From the NCBI GenBank assembly GCA_964609965.1, contig CAZSTS010000037.1, forward strand, positions 1 through 8,681: a DNA stretch of 8,681 nucleotides. The letters run 5' to 3'. Source of the stretch: JAHJDR01 sp964609965 (lineage in GTDB: Bacteria; UBA10199; JADGCS01). Position 1 is the stretch's first letter. Each line of letters begins with the position of its first letter. The notes under the pieces were generated by a model. That model worked only from the letters and a program-made list of their open reading frames with translations. It was not told where the DNA came from and ran no database searches. Positions 1-6,105 of this stretch are shown piece by piece. A program made the position numbers and the translations under genes.

Positions 1-72
1 AATGTGGTCGTTTAACAACATGGTTCAGTTTACACAAAATATTTTACGCTCTCGATACTAGCCTTAACCCCT

Positions 73-678
73 TTACTCATCTTCAAATGGATCAATTTCT
101 ATCTCAGTAGATACATCGCAAAACACCAATCCAGAGTATGTACCACTACTTCCTTCATATGAAGAATCTTCAGGACCAGTACCTGCAAGAGCAATGACAC
201 CTACATGTGTTGTAGGACCAAGATTATAAAGACCTTCTTCCATATAAGCTGCGTGATGACCCTCGCTGTTTTTATAGGCATTGTAATGATCTGTTGCTGA
301 TGAGCCTGACCACCACGCTGTAATTTCTGAGCAGCGCGCTGAATCCTGATCTGTATAATACCTAACTCGTTCCTCAGCGCGTCTGTCATTAATGTCCACA
401 TGTCCTATATGATTATAGCTCACCATATCTGTGCCATACCAGAGCATGACTCTGTCCAATCCCGTATCACGCACTAGAGTTGGAAGACCATCATCTTCGC
501 GTTCGTCATTTATAAGTTCTAAAATCTGATTTTCCATAGTTGTCAGACGCGCAGCCTCTTCCACGGTGCCATCTGATTCACTATCACCCACAGAACTTCC
601 ATCAGTGCCACCTGATGAACCGCAATTTATAAATATAACTAAAACCAGTACAGTATTTAGAATACGTAATAACTTCAT
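73..678 (-). CDS. CAP (SCP/PR1-like) domain lipoprotein
   Basis: A probable lipoprotein of 201 residues. The N-terminus MKLLRILNTVLVLVIFINC is a short basic region and a hydrophobic core ending at Cys19. The residue before the Cys is Asn, which is unusual for a lipobox. A Gly/Ser/Asp linker (about 20-42) leads into a domain that reads like the bacterial CAP/YkwD family: ILELINDERE at the first helix, YNHIGH (His90, His93), SEITAWW in place of the usual GENI (Glu118), NSEGHH in place of SPGHR (His141), then THVGVIAL. CAP domains are extracytoplasmic and have varied, often unknown roles. The open frame also allows starts at 699 and 681. I chose 678 because AAGGAAG (690-684) sits five bases before that ATG, while the 699 ATG has no ribosome binding site. 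No terminator is evident in bases 1-72. Domain call fairly sure; function unknown. Confidence 0.78.
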   Translation of the reverse strand: MKLLRILNTVLVLVIFINCGSSGGTDGSSVGDSESDGTVEEAARLTTMENQILELINDEREDDGLPTLVRDTGLDRVMLWYGTDMVSYNHIGHVDINDRRAEERVRYYTDQDSARCSEITAWWSGSSATDHYNAYKNSEGHHAAYMEEGLYNLGPTTHVGVIALAGTGPEDSSYEGSSGTYSGLVFCDVSTEIEIDPFEDE

Positions 679-743
679 CATAACTTCCTTTGTATTCATT
701 GTACTACTTATTGGCTATAAAGAAAAGACTACTAAAGGTGTGA

Positions 744-772
744 CCAAAAGGTGCCAGCCCGACACCTTTTGG
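744..772. repeat. REP-like palindrome, AAAAGGTG family
   Basis: Ten-base arms CCAAAAGGTG and CACCTTTTGG flank a nine-base centre (CCAGCCCGA). It lies between two minus-strand genes, about 40 bases downstream of the stop at 814 and about 65 upstream of the next start. It belongs to the dispersed family described at 2375, 4157, 7021 and 7442. Its centre (CAGCCCG) resembles a shortened version of the core of the compound element at 7442-7516. Confidence 0.8.
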
Positions 773-813
773 AAATACCATGAATCTACTTTTTGAATAA
801 ATCAGTTAAAATT

Positions 814-1380
814 TTACTGATCAATTTCCTCGTAAACCTGTAAAGCTGCTTTATATAATCCTGGAAACATTGATAGATCATCTGTTCGATAATGAACTAT
901 TGTATTATGGTACGCTAATCTTGGAGCTTTGTCTGTGTACTCACCTTCTTGCACCCTTTCACTGTAAGCATGCCTGATAGACACGTACATACTTTGACTA
1001 AACCAATTGTATCCAATGTACGTTTCAAAAAATGTATCATCATTAGATTCAATATGAAGCAAGATTTGCCCATACTCATTGACCGAGTAATTGCCTTGTC
1101 TTATCTCTCTGGTAAAACGTCTTGCATATTGCCTGAATTGCCTTTGATCCCTTTGATATAACCTATCAGCTTTTTTTATTTTTGCAGGATCTGTTATCTC
1201 TTGTGCATCGAGCTCATTAGCAGGCTTCAATGAATCAATATGTCCATCATTATCTGAATCTCTATAGGTACAGTATCGAGATCTACCACTACCCTCAAGA
1301 TCCTCTCTAAAATCACCTCTTGCACCACTTTCTCTAATATCCATTTCTTTATAATATACTGGTCGCAACATAGTGCCCAT
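814..1380 (-). CDS. Hypothetical protein with a DxDxDG calcium-binding-like loop
   Basis: 188 residues, family not recognised. The frame is open back to a GTG at 1386, but that GTG overlaps the ribosome binding site. AAGGAG followed five bases later by the ATG at 1380 makes 1380 the better start. There is no signal peptide or membrane segment. Residues 41-49 read DSDNDGHID, the canonical DxDxDGxxD loop of thrombospondin type 3, dockerin and EF-hand-like calcium sites. A basic, Gln/Arg-rich and probably helical stretch follows (about 65-95, RLYQRDQRQFRQYARRFTRE). The C-terminal half is aromatic and alternating, which suggests beta structure (LLHIESNDDTFFETYIGYN). A calcium loop usually implies an extracytoplasmic location, which the absent signal peptide does not support. 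An imperfect palindrome at 801-821 overlaps the stop codon. Confidence 0.72.
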   Translation of the reverse strand: MGTMLRPVYYKEMDIRESGARGDFREDLEGSGRSRYCTYRDSDNDGHIDSLKPANELDAQEITDPAKIKKADRLYQRDQRQFRQYARRFTREIRQGNYSVNEYGQILLHIESNDDTFFETYIGYNWFSQSMYVSIRHAYSERVQEGEYTDKAPRLAYHNTIVHYRTDDLSMFPGLYKAALQVYEEIDQ

Positions 1381-1467
1381 AGTCACTCCTTTTCAAAAAG
1401 TAATATTAATTTTACCATTTCTTTATGAATACATTTTTTTGTTAGGTATTATTTGTACACCCGTACT

Positions 1468-1492
1468 AAATTCTATCGTTGCAATAGAATTT
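1468..1492. promoter_or_regulatory. Inverted repeat in divergent intergenic region
   Basis: Perfect 9-base arms AAATTCTAT (1468-1476) and ATAGAATTT (1484-1492) flank a 7-base centre. It lies about 90-110 bases upstream of the minus-strand start at 1380. It could be an operator or an RNA hairpin. On the plus strand it is followed by T-rich DNA, but there is no plus-strand gene upstream for it to terminate. Confidence 0.35.
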
Positions 1493-1612
1493 ATTCTTAT
1501 TTAGCTTATCGGCCAAAATTACATAATGTTGCTTGTTTTTTTAGTGTTTTTTTTCTGTAATTACAACAGGCTATCTCTCTTCTCACTTTTTCATTCGTTT
1601 TTGGGAATATGA

Positions 1613-1637
1613 CCAAAAGGTGCCAGTCAACAAGCGG
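1613..1637 (+). repeat. REP-like half-site (CAAAAGGTGCCAGTCAACA)
   Basis: Carries the AAAAGGTGCC terminus of the dispersed family but no matching right arm, so it cannot form the usual palindrome. From 1614 to 1637 it matches the reverse complement of 7021-7044 at 23 of 24 positions, including the tail AGTCAACAAnCGG. No other copy in the window has that tail. Confidence 0.75.
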
Positions 1638-1816
1638 CATTAAAACCTTTCGAACCCATTCAATTTTCACCTCTTAAATCATTTGGAATAACAATTAACT
1701 ACAGTTGTGAGTTCTAAAGAGTACTAACATGTACTGCCTACTTCTTACTGGTGCACATAGTTCTTGAGTAGAGACCATTTAGATGGACTCTACGATTAGA
1801 AATATGGGTGCTCTGG

Positions 1817-1828
1817 AGGGTGCACCCT
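1817..1828. promoter_or_regulatory. Perfect 12-base palindrome AGGGTGCACCCT
   Basis: Fully self-complementary and GC-rich in AT-rich surroundings, 70 bases upstream of the start at 1899. A second GGGTGC (1806-1811) just before it could pair with GCACCC as an alternative hairpin, and GGTGCAC also occurs near 1750. The position fits an operator or a 5' leader structure for the small secreted protein gene. This is inference from symmetry and position only. Confidence 0.35.
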
Positions 1829-1898
1829 GAAAATGAGTTTAGTTGACTGATTTGGAGATATTTGATTACTTGATTCTTATCCATTACAAGGAGGGATT

Positions 1899-2348
1899 AT
1901 GAAGAAGATTCTATTTATCATTAGCATTCTAGTTGCTGTTACAATTACAAATAATGTTTTTGCATGGTCAGGTGATGATATGAATTGGTGTCATCCAGGG
2001 TATGCTACTAAAGAGGTTTTTCATATGGACAAAGAGGTCTTGCCTTTGCCAGATGGTTATTGCGCTAATATGATAAGTACAAGTGGTAAAAATATCATGT
2101 TAAAAGTTAAAGCCACAACTGACTCAGTTAAAGGATTTGTTTTAGATGATTTAGAGGGCAAGGGTTGGGGAGTTCAAAAGCAGTTTACAAATAAACAGGG
2201 CAAAACAGTTATTGAGGCAACAAATAGCAATATTGAAGATCTCAAATTCCTCAAGGTAGTCATCCTTCAATCACCAACAGCTGATTTTAAAGGGTTGGAT
2301 CCAGATCACGTGTCACTAAGTTTTACGATTTATAAGAAAATTAAGTAG
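1899..2348 (+). CDS. Small secreted protein of unknown function
   Basis: 149 residues. The Sec signal peptide MKKILFIISILVAVTITNNVFA is predicted to be cleaved after Ala22 (VFA|W), leaving about 127 residues for the periplasm or export. The start is secure: AAGGAGG lies four bases before the ATG. Two cysteines in the mature part (Cys31, Cys55) could form a disulfide. The segment from about residue 75 (SVKGFVLDDLEGKGWGVQKQ, then TVIEATN and LKVVIL) has the rhythm of small periplasmic alpha/beta domains: a helix, then a Gly-Trp-x-Val strand, then two more strands. I cannot name the family. The gene stands alone, and a perfect REP-like palindrome begins 27 bases after the stop. Confidence 0.8.
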   Translation: MKKILFIISILVAVTITNNVFAWSGDDMNWCHPGYATKEVFHMDKEVLPLPDGYCANMISTSGKNIMLKVKATTDSVKGFVLDDLEGKGWGVQKQFTNKQGKTVIEATNSNIEDLKFLKVVILQSPTADFKGLDPDHVSLSFTIYKKIK

Positions 2349-2374
2349 AGTTGTTTTTCTTATTGTTATTATAA

Positions 2375-2399
2375 CCAAAAGGTGTCTGACACCTTTTGG
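2375..2399. repeat. Perfect 25-base REP-like palindrome
   Basis: Twelve-base arms CCAAAAGGTGTC (2375-2386) and GACACCTTTTGG (2388-2399) surround a single central T. This is the cleanest copy of the dispersed family in the window. It starts 27 bases after the stop of the small secreted protein gene and might fold in its 3' untranslated RNA. It lacks a following T-run, so it is not a standard terminator. Confidence 0.88.
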
Positions 2400-2472
2400 A
2401 ATTCACTAACAATTTCGATCTGTTATAAAATCAAAAAAATGCTCGCTTTTTTTGTGACTAACATATAAAAAC

Positions 2473-2501
2473 AGCGCTCCTTGATGAGGAAACGCTCTTT
2501 T
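2473..2501 (+). terminator. Possible rho-independent terminator
   Basis: Arms AGCG/CGCT (2473-2476, 2493-2496) enclose TCCT/AGGA with a small asymmetric internal loop and a five-base apical loop, followed by CTTTTA. An A-run precedes it. It could end transcription from the gene at 1899-2348 before the tRNA promoter. The stem is interrupted and the T-tract is short, so the call is tentative. Confidence 0.4.
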
Positions 2502-2511
2502 ATAAAAGAAA

Positions 2512-2540
2512 TTGCATTGTTAGATAAGTGAAGGTAAAAT
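2512..2540 (+). promoter_or_regulatory. Sigma-70-type promoter for tRNA-Asp
   Basis: TTGCAT (2512-2517) and TAAAAT (2535-2540) are 17 bases apart, the optimal spacing, about 85 bases upstream of tRNA-Asp. The -10 hexamer is exactly framed by a 5-base inverted repeat, GAAGG (2530-2534) and CCTTC (2541-2545), which could be an operator-like site. This is the best promoter candidate in the window. Confidence 0.6.
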
Positions 2541-2602
2541 CCTTCGCATTCGAAAATGGGGAAAGATTCTCTCGCATTAGAAAATAGCATGAGTTGATGG
2601 AG

Positions 2603-2624
2603 GGAATTTTACTTCGTAAAATCC
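2603..2624 (+). other. Hairpin abutting the 5' end of tRNA-Asp
   Basis: GGAATTTTAC and GTAAAATCC pair around a TTC loop with one bulged A, ending at the base before tRNA-Asp position 1. It would form in the 5' leader of the precursor. It may influence RNase P processing or early transcription; that role is inferred. Confidence 0.45.
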
Positions 2625-2701
2625 GGGGGTGTAGTTCAGTTGGTTAGAACGTCTGCCTGTCACGCAGAAGGTCGCGAGTTCGAGTCTCGTCACTCCCGCC
2701 A
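2625..2701 (+). tRNA. tRNA-Asp (anticodon GTC)
   Basis: Full cloverleaf. The acceptor stem GGGGGTG/CACTCCC has one G-U pair and the D stem is GTTC/GAAC. The anticodon stem TCTGC/GCAGA carries the loop CTGTCAC, so the anticodon is GTC. The T stem GCGAG/CTCGT has loop TTCGAGT. The discriminator is G and the CCA end is encoded (2699-2701), unlike in the neighbouring tRNA-Val. It decodes aspartate codons GAC and GAT. Confidence 0.97.
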
Positions 2702-2752
2702 TAGTCCAGAGAAATCTGGGCTTTGGCGCGGCACAGCCCGCCACAAACCTCG

Positions 2753-2794
2753 TTAAGAATACTTATTCATATTCATTGTATTCTTAATTAGGAT
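2753..2794 (+). promoter_or_regulatory. Inverted repeat with possible tRNA-Val promoter
   Basis: Perfect 10-base arms TTAAGAATAC (2753-2762) and GTATTCTTAA (2778-2787) flank a 15-base centre. A weak sigma-70-like pair, TTCATA (2766-2771) and TAGGAT (2789-2794) with 17-base spacing, overlaps it. This would start transcription near 2801, just ahead of the strong hairpin and tRNA-Val. The repeat could be an operator on that promoter or a processing hairpin in an Asp-Val cotranscript. The symmetry is certain; the promoter is weak. Confidence 0.4.
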
Positions 2795-2803
2795 AGAGAA
2801 ATG

Positions 2804-2834
2804 AAAATTAACCCGCATAAGCGGGTTAATTTTT
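2804..2834 (+). terminator. Strong hairpin with T-run between the two tRNAs
   Basis: A perfect 13-base stem (AAAATTAACCCGC with GCGGGTTAATTTT) has the loop ATAA, and T2830-2834 forms a U-tract. By structure this is a rho-independent terminator and would end the tRNA-Asp transcript. Its last T (2834) is directly followed by position 1 of tRNA-Val (2835), so any tRNA-Val transcript starting upstream must read through it. Confidence 0.8.
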
Positions 2835-2909
<75 letters not shown>

Positions 2910-2914
2910 ACAAG

Positions 2915-2952
2915 AAAAAACGGTGTATCCGAAAGGATATGCCGTTTTTTTT
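2915..2952 (+). terminator. Rho-independent terminator after tRNA-Val
   Basis: A 16-base stem runs from AAAAAACGGTGTATCC (2915-2930) to GGATATGCCGTTTTTT (2935-2950), with two G-U pairs, a GAAA tetraloop and eight Ts at 2945-2952. It begins seven bases after the tRNA. The A-tract opposite the T-tract could also let it act on the minus strand. Confidence 0.92.
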
Positions 2953-3076
2953 CTTTCTACCCTTTTTCATTATGATAATCTCACACCTAAATTCTAAGCA
3001 TTTTTTGCCTATCAAATCATGAAAGCATTTTTCTAAACAAGTGCGCGCTCACGAAACATTAATCCATTCAAACAGT

Positions 3077-3082
3077 TATAAT
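3077..3082 (+). promoter_or_regulatory. Possible -10 element (TATAAT)
   Basis: An exact TATAAT lies 50 bases before the chosen hydrolase start. The expected -35 position (about 3054-3059) reads AAACAT, a poor match, so either the promoter is weak or activator-dependent or the match is chance in AT-rich DNA. Confidence 0.3.
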
Positions 3083-3132
3083 ATACTAGAAAACAAAGGG
3101 GTTTGGCAGACTTTTTGCACTCATATTTAGAA

Positions 3133-4152
3133 ATGCATCATTATTTTATTAAGGCTATCTTGTTGTTTGTAATTATTCTACCCCTGGGTTGCAATGATGT
3201 GCCATCTGAATGCGTAAGTTTAACTGATCAAAATACCACATTGAGTTTTCTAACTCAGGTACAAACGCAACAGGTATCTAGCGAAATCTGGCAACCCGCT
3301 CTTCGTAATAAACTCCTCACAGAACTAAATCTAACCGAAGCCCTAGATTCAGAAAGAACAATCTCATTTCAGATTTTTGAGAGCGAATATCTTTTTGATA
3401 ACATAATAAAAACTTCTGTAATAATTGAATCCCTTCTTGATCGACAACAGATTCCAGCTGACCTGTATTATTATGAAGGCAGCGAAATTTCTTCCGATGC
3501 TCATTTGCTAACACTCATTCATGGGCACTTAACATCGGTTAATGATGCAATAGATATCTTTTCACCTCTCAATGGAGCAGTTCTAACAGCTCTAGATAAC
3601 GGTTACATTGTTTTAGTGCCCGAGATTCGTAGTTTTGGAGAATATAAAATCAATGATCTTGGTCATCATTCTTATGTACACACGAAGGCTGACTCGGAAT
3701 ATCTGAGAGAGGTTGTAGCTGACTTTTATACCTCTATAGAATTCCTAAGACAGTATTTTCCAGTTGCAACCGATGTTACCCTGGCTGGATTGTCGCTTGG
3801 TGGATACATTAGCTTGCATGTTGGAGCGCTTAATACCAACATTGATCACACGGTTGTTGCCGGAAGCTTTTTTCCGTATTCATGTATAAATACATCTTAC
3901 CACGATAGTTGCCAGAATTTTAATAACATGAATGGTGTAGCAGAATTATATGATATAGCAGGTCTTATTGCACCTCGTAACTTAACAATACAATTTGGAG
4001 CCTACGACACCGCATTTACACCAGTGGTAGATGAAATGTTCAATAAAACAAAAGAAATTTTCATAGAATTTCAAGCTGAGGATAGTTTTCAATTCAATAC
4101 TATCGAAGATGGTTCGCATGAACTAGATCTAAGTACCTTAGTTACAAATTAG
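3133..4152 (+). CDS. Alpha/beta hydrolase lipoprotein (esterase-like)
   Basis: 339 residues from the ATG. MHHYFIKAILLFVIILPLGC is a complete lipoprotein signal with lipobox LPLGC and lipidation at Cys20. The rest fits the alpha/beta hydrolase fold near dienelactone hydrolases and acetyl-xylan-esterase-like proteins. It has an oxyanion motif LIHGH (about 129-132), GYIVLVPEIRSFGE (strand and loop), the nucleophile elbow GLSLGG with Ser221, LIAPRNLTIQFGAYD with Asp292, and EDGSHE with His329. The full Ser-Asp-His triad is therefore visible. It probably hydrolyses an ester at the cell envelope; the substrate is unknown. The frame opens earlier at a TTG (3103) that follows GGGG by only one base, too close to serve, and would add ten residues before the signal. 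The ATG itself has a weak ribosome binding site, so the start is uncertain. A REPIN-like repeat begins five bases after the stop. Confidence 0.85.
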   Translation: MHHYFIKAILLFVIILPLGCNDVPSECVSLTDQNTTLSFLTQVQTQQVSSEIWQPALRNKLLTELNLTEALDSERTISFQIFESEYLFDNIIKTSVIIESLLDRQQIPADLYYYEGSEISSDAHLLTLIHGHLTSVNDAIDIFSPLNGAVLTALDNGYIVLVPEIRSFGEYKINDLGHHSYVHTKADSEYLREVVADFYTSIEFLRQYFPVATDVTLAGLSLGGYISLHVGALNTNIDHTVVAGSFFPYSCINTSYHDSCQNFNNMNGVAELYDIAGLIAPRNLTIQFGAYDTAFTPVVDEMFNKTKEIFIEFQAEDSFQFNTIEDGSHELDLSTLVTN

Positions 4153-4156
4153 GTGT

Positions 4157-4250
4157 CAAAAGGTGTCCGTCACTTTTTGTACAAAAACGGAACACACATT
4201 AGTAATATGACTGTACCGATCTGAACCAAAAAGTGACGGACACCTTTTGG
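4157..4250. repeat. REPIN-like inverted pair of REP-like elements
   Basis: Left copy 4157-4179 (CAAAAGGTGTCCGTCAC then TTTTTG) and right copy 4227-4249 are exact reverse complements over 23 bases, with a 47-base spacer. The right copy extends by one more family base at each end (4226, 4250). Each copy is itself an imperfect palindrome with a five-base centre and one G-T mismatch. A 14-base palindrome, TTTTTGTACAAAAA (4174-4187), overlaps the left arm and offers an alternative fold. Two inverted REPs with a short spacer is the layout known as a REPIN, mobilised in other bacteria by RAYT (IS200-like) transposases. None is encoded here. Confidence 0.85.
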
Positions 4251-4345
4251 CACACTCCAGAGCACTCCTATCTCTATCATTTCTAACTTCTTGATAATTA
4301 CTCCTAATTCAGCAAATAGACTAATATAACTATCTAGGGGGATTT

Positions 4346-5110
4346 ATGAATCAAAAACATCTTTTTAAATTATTAAGTAATATTTTTCTTATTTGTTTTT
4401 TAGTGCTCACTGTTTCTTGTGGAGCTTCAACAGGCGATGATGATTCTTCAGACGATACCACAACAGGAACCTCAACTAATGCAGAAGAAGGGGCATCAGC
4501 TGCTGTAACAGCTACCATGACAGTTCTTACAACTATACTAGGTGGTGATGAATCGGTGAGCGTGATTCCACCTAGTTTGTTTTACAACCTCAAAGAAATC
4601 CCACGAACACTCACAGTCTCCGAAACAAGTGCTTGTGCTGGTGCAGCAGCCTCAAACACTGGAGGATCATCACTTATTCTGTATGGAAGTGATTTAGATG
4701 CTAATGGGAGTGGAAGCTGTACGTTAACATCATATATGATTGATTCTGAGATTGGTGAAGGTTCTACAGGGTATCTTTATTGTGACAGCTTTAATGGTGC
4801 AGAAGCAACGAATAATGTGACCCTTGATGGCAACCTTGGCATCCTTGTCAGCAATGTACTTTCATCAGATGAAAACGCTATTTCTATGACAGTTGGTGTC
4901 GGCACACAAAATCTCACAATGGGATTTATTCAAGATGGTTCTACAAAGCTTTGTGATATAAAACTCAGCCTGTATGAAACAGCGGTTATTGACATACAAG
5001 ATACCTACGCCATAATGACAACAGAAACATCTGGCTGCATCTCTGTTTGTGATGCGGCTTTTACCATTACTGGTTCAGAATCAGAAACGATTTATTTTGA
5101 TAGTGAGTAA
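4346..5110 (+). CDS. Lipoprotein of unknown function, cysteine-containing
   Basis: 254 residues. The signal MNQKHLFKLLSNIFLICFLVLTVSC has lipobox LTVSC and lipidation at Cys25. A very acidic and Ser/Thr-rich tether follows (about 26-50). The start is supported by GGGGG four bases before the ATG. The mature part is rich in Gly, Ser and Thr with alternating hydrophobic runs (TGYLYCDSF, AISMTVGVG, TKLCDIKLSLYE), which suggests beta structure. It contains six cysteines besides the lipidated one, enough for three disulfides. No catalytic motif or known domain is visible. It is likely a surface or outer-membrane lipoprotein. It follows the hydrolase gene by 193 bases, with the REPIN-like element between them, so cotranscription is doubtful. 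A hairpin repeat follows the stop. Confidence 0.82.
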   Translation: MNQKHLFKLLSNIFLICFLVLTVSCGASTGDDDSSDDTTTGTSTNAEEGASAAVTATMTVLTTILGGDESVSVIPPSLFYNLKEIPRTLTVSETSACAGAAASNTGGSSLILYGSDLDANGSGSCTLTSYMIDSEIGEGSTGYLYCDSFNGAEATNNVTLDGNLGILVSNVLSSDENAISMTVGVGTQNLTMGFIQDGSTKLCDIKLSLYETAVIDIQDTYAIMTTETSGCISVCDAAFTITGSESETIYFDSE

Positions 5111-5119
5111 ATTGGATTT

Positions 5120-5160
5120 CCAGCGTCTGCCCAGTTACCAGACAGTACTGGGCCAGGCAC
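5120..5160 (-). repeat. GTAC-type hairpin repeat, single unit
   Basis: On the minus strand this reads GTGCCTGGCCCAGTAC, then TGTCTGGTAACTGGGC, then AGACGC. It matches the units at 7451-7500 (CTGGCCCGGTACCGTCTGGTAC) apart from a few changes and one inserted base. The core GCCCAGT (5129-5135) pairs with ACTGGGC (5147-5153). It lies ten bases after the stop of the lipoprotein gene. It lacks the AAAAGG outer arm of the compound element at 7442 but keeps GTGCC at its end. Confidence 0.68.
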
Positions 5161-5345
5161 ATTAAGTTTTCCATCCCATTCTCCCCTTCCCTCCATTTTC
5201 TAATGCCATTTCCGAATGCGAATTCGTGTACACCCAGAACACGAAAACATCACATCACACGAAACATATCTTTTTAGAACCCGATAAACATAATAGCCCT
5301 TCAATACTAAAATAATGAAAGAGGCATTAAATTTAGGAGAACTGT

Positions 5346-6083
5346 ATGGGACACGTCATTCAATGCGATAACGGAACAAAATTAAATATATCTGATATTT
5401 GCTGGGAAGACCGTAATGAAAACGGCAAAATTGACTTTACTGATTCTGCTAAAGAAGTCAGACACAAGGATTCTTACTTAGAAGGTGATGATTTAGCCTG
5501 TATTAGAGATGTGATTGCAGGATTGCCACCAACAACTCCTGATAGTTCTAGTTCAGCCCTCACCTACTATTCACCATCAATGCTTGATATGAGAGGAGCT
5601 GAAAATCTCTCGTATGGTACACCAGAGGCATTTGAAGACAGCCCCGAAGAAGAGGACCTTTATACGAATCGTATTTACGTTTTGGATTCCACTACAGCAC
5701 CGCCTATATTTACTATTACCACAAAAGGCAAAGATGTTATTGATCCAACCGATTCTACACAACTGGATCAAACACATTGGCAAGCTATGCAGGCCACTGT
5801 AGAATCAGTTGCAGATTTATTCGTACCAGGCACACTCCATGTAACCGTAAAGAACGTTCAAAGAGATTATGGAACCATGGTTGTCTATTCACCAAAGATC
5901 ACAATCAAGGGAACCTTAGCTGAAACAATGACATTCTATAATAATACATTTTCATGCAGCTTGGAAATGGCAACTAAATTTGAAGCAAGCAGATTCTTGG
6001 CCAATGAACTTCGAATTTCTTTAGAAACAAATGTGCGCGATGCAATTGCAATGGCTAAAGCAACTGGCATGCCAATCGAATAA
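5346..6083 (+). CDS. Hypothetical protein with an EF-hand-like loop
   Basis: 245 residues, family not recognised. The start is firm: AGGAGA lies five bases before the ATG. There is no signal peptide and no membrane segment. Residues 22-33 (DRNENGKIDFTD) fit a 12-residue EF-hand loop, with acidic or Asn residues at positions 1, 3, 5, 9 and 12, Gly at 6 and Ile at 8. Cysteines at 7, 19, 52 and 204 bracket the loop region. A Pro/Ser-rich and Glu-rich linker (about 60-105) separates this N-terminal part from a beta-rich C-terminal domain (about 108-200) ending in a helical tail. The plan, a signal-less start of the form Met-Gly, an early calcium-type loop and then a larger domain, recalls the gene at 814-1380, but alignable similarity is slight. 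It converges on the next gene with only 22 bases between the stops and no terminator hairpin. Confidence 0.75.
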   Translation: MGHVIQCDNGTKLNISDICWEDRNENGKIDFTDSAKEVRHKDSYLEGDDLACIRDVIAGLPPTTPDSSSSALTYYSPSMLDMRGAENLSYGTPEAFEDSPEEEDLYTNRIYVLDSTTAPPIFTITTKGKDVIDPTDSTQLDQTHWQAMQATVESVADLFVPGTLHVTVKNVQRDYGTMVVYSPKITIKGTLAETMTFYNNTFSCSLEMATKFEASRFLANELRISLETNVRDAIAMAKATGMPIE

Positions 6084-6105
6084 ATAATACTTAGTAACAT
6101 CACCC

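Larger units (their letters stand above)
1381..1898. other. Divergent intergenic region without genes
   Basis: These 518 bases separate divergent genes and must hold both promoters. I see no convincing coding frame. Contents are a 9-base-arm inverted repeat (1468-1492), a T-rich stretch around 1530-1555, a half-site of the dispersed repeat family (1613-1637), a small hairpin with arms AGTAC/GTACT near 1721-1736, and a perfect 12-base palindrome (1817-1828). A TTGACT at 1843-1848 could be a -35 for the gene at 1899, but no good -10 sits 16-18 bases downstream. I therefore do not call a promoter. Confidence 0.6.

Noticed and set aside
566..796. Plus-strand open frame of 76 codons with a hydrophobic stretch
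   Set aside because: It is mostly antisense to the CAP lipoprotein gene and runs into the REP-like element. No ribosome binding site supports it.
801..821. Palindrome ATCAGT...ACTGAT at the end of the gene at 814-1380
   Set aside because: It overlaps the stop codon, has a mismatch near its centre and lacks a T-tract downstream on the minus strand, so I do not call it a terminator.
3103..3132. TTG start for the hydrolase, ten residues longer
   Set aside because: The GGGG ahead of it is one base away, too close to serve as a ribosome binding site. The ATG at 3133 gives a signal peptide of normal length.
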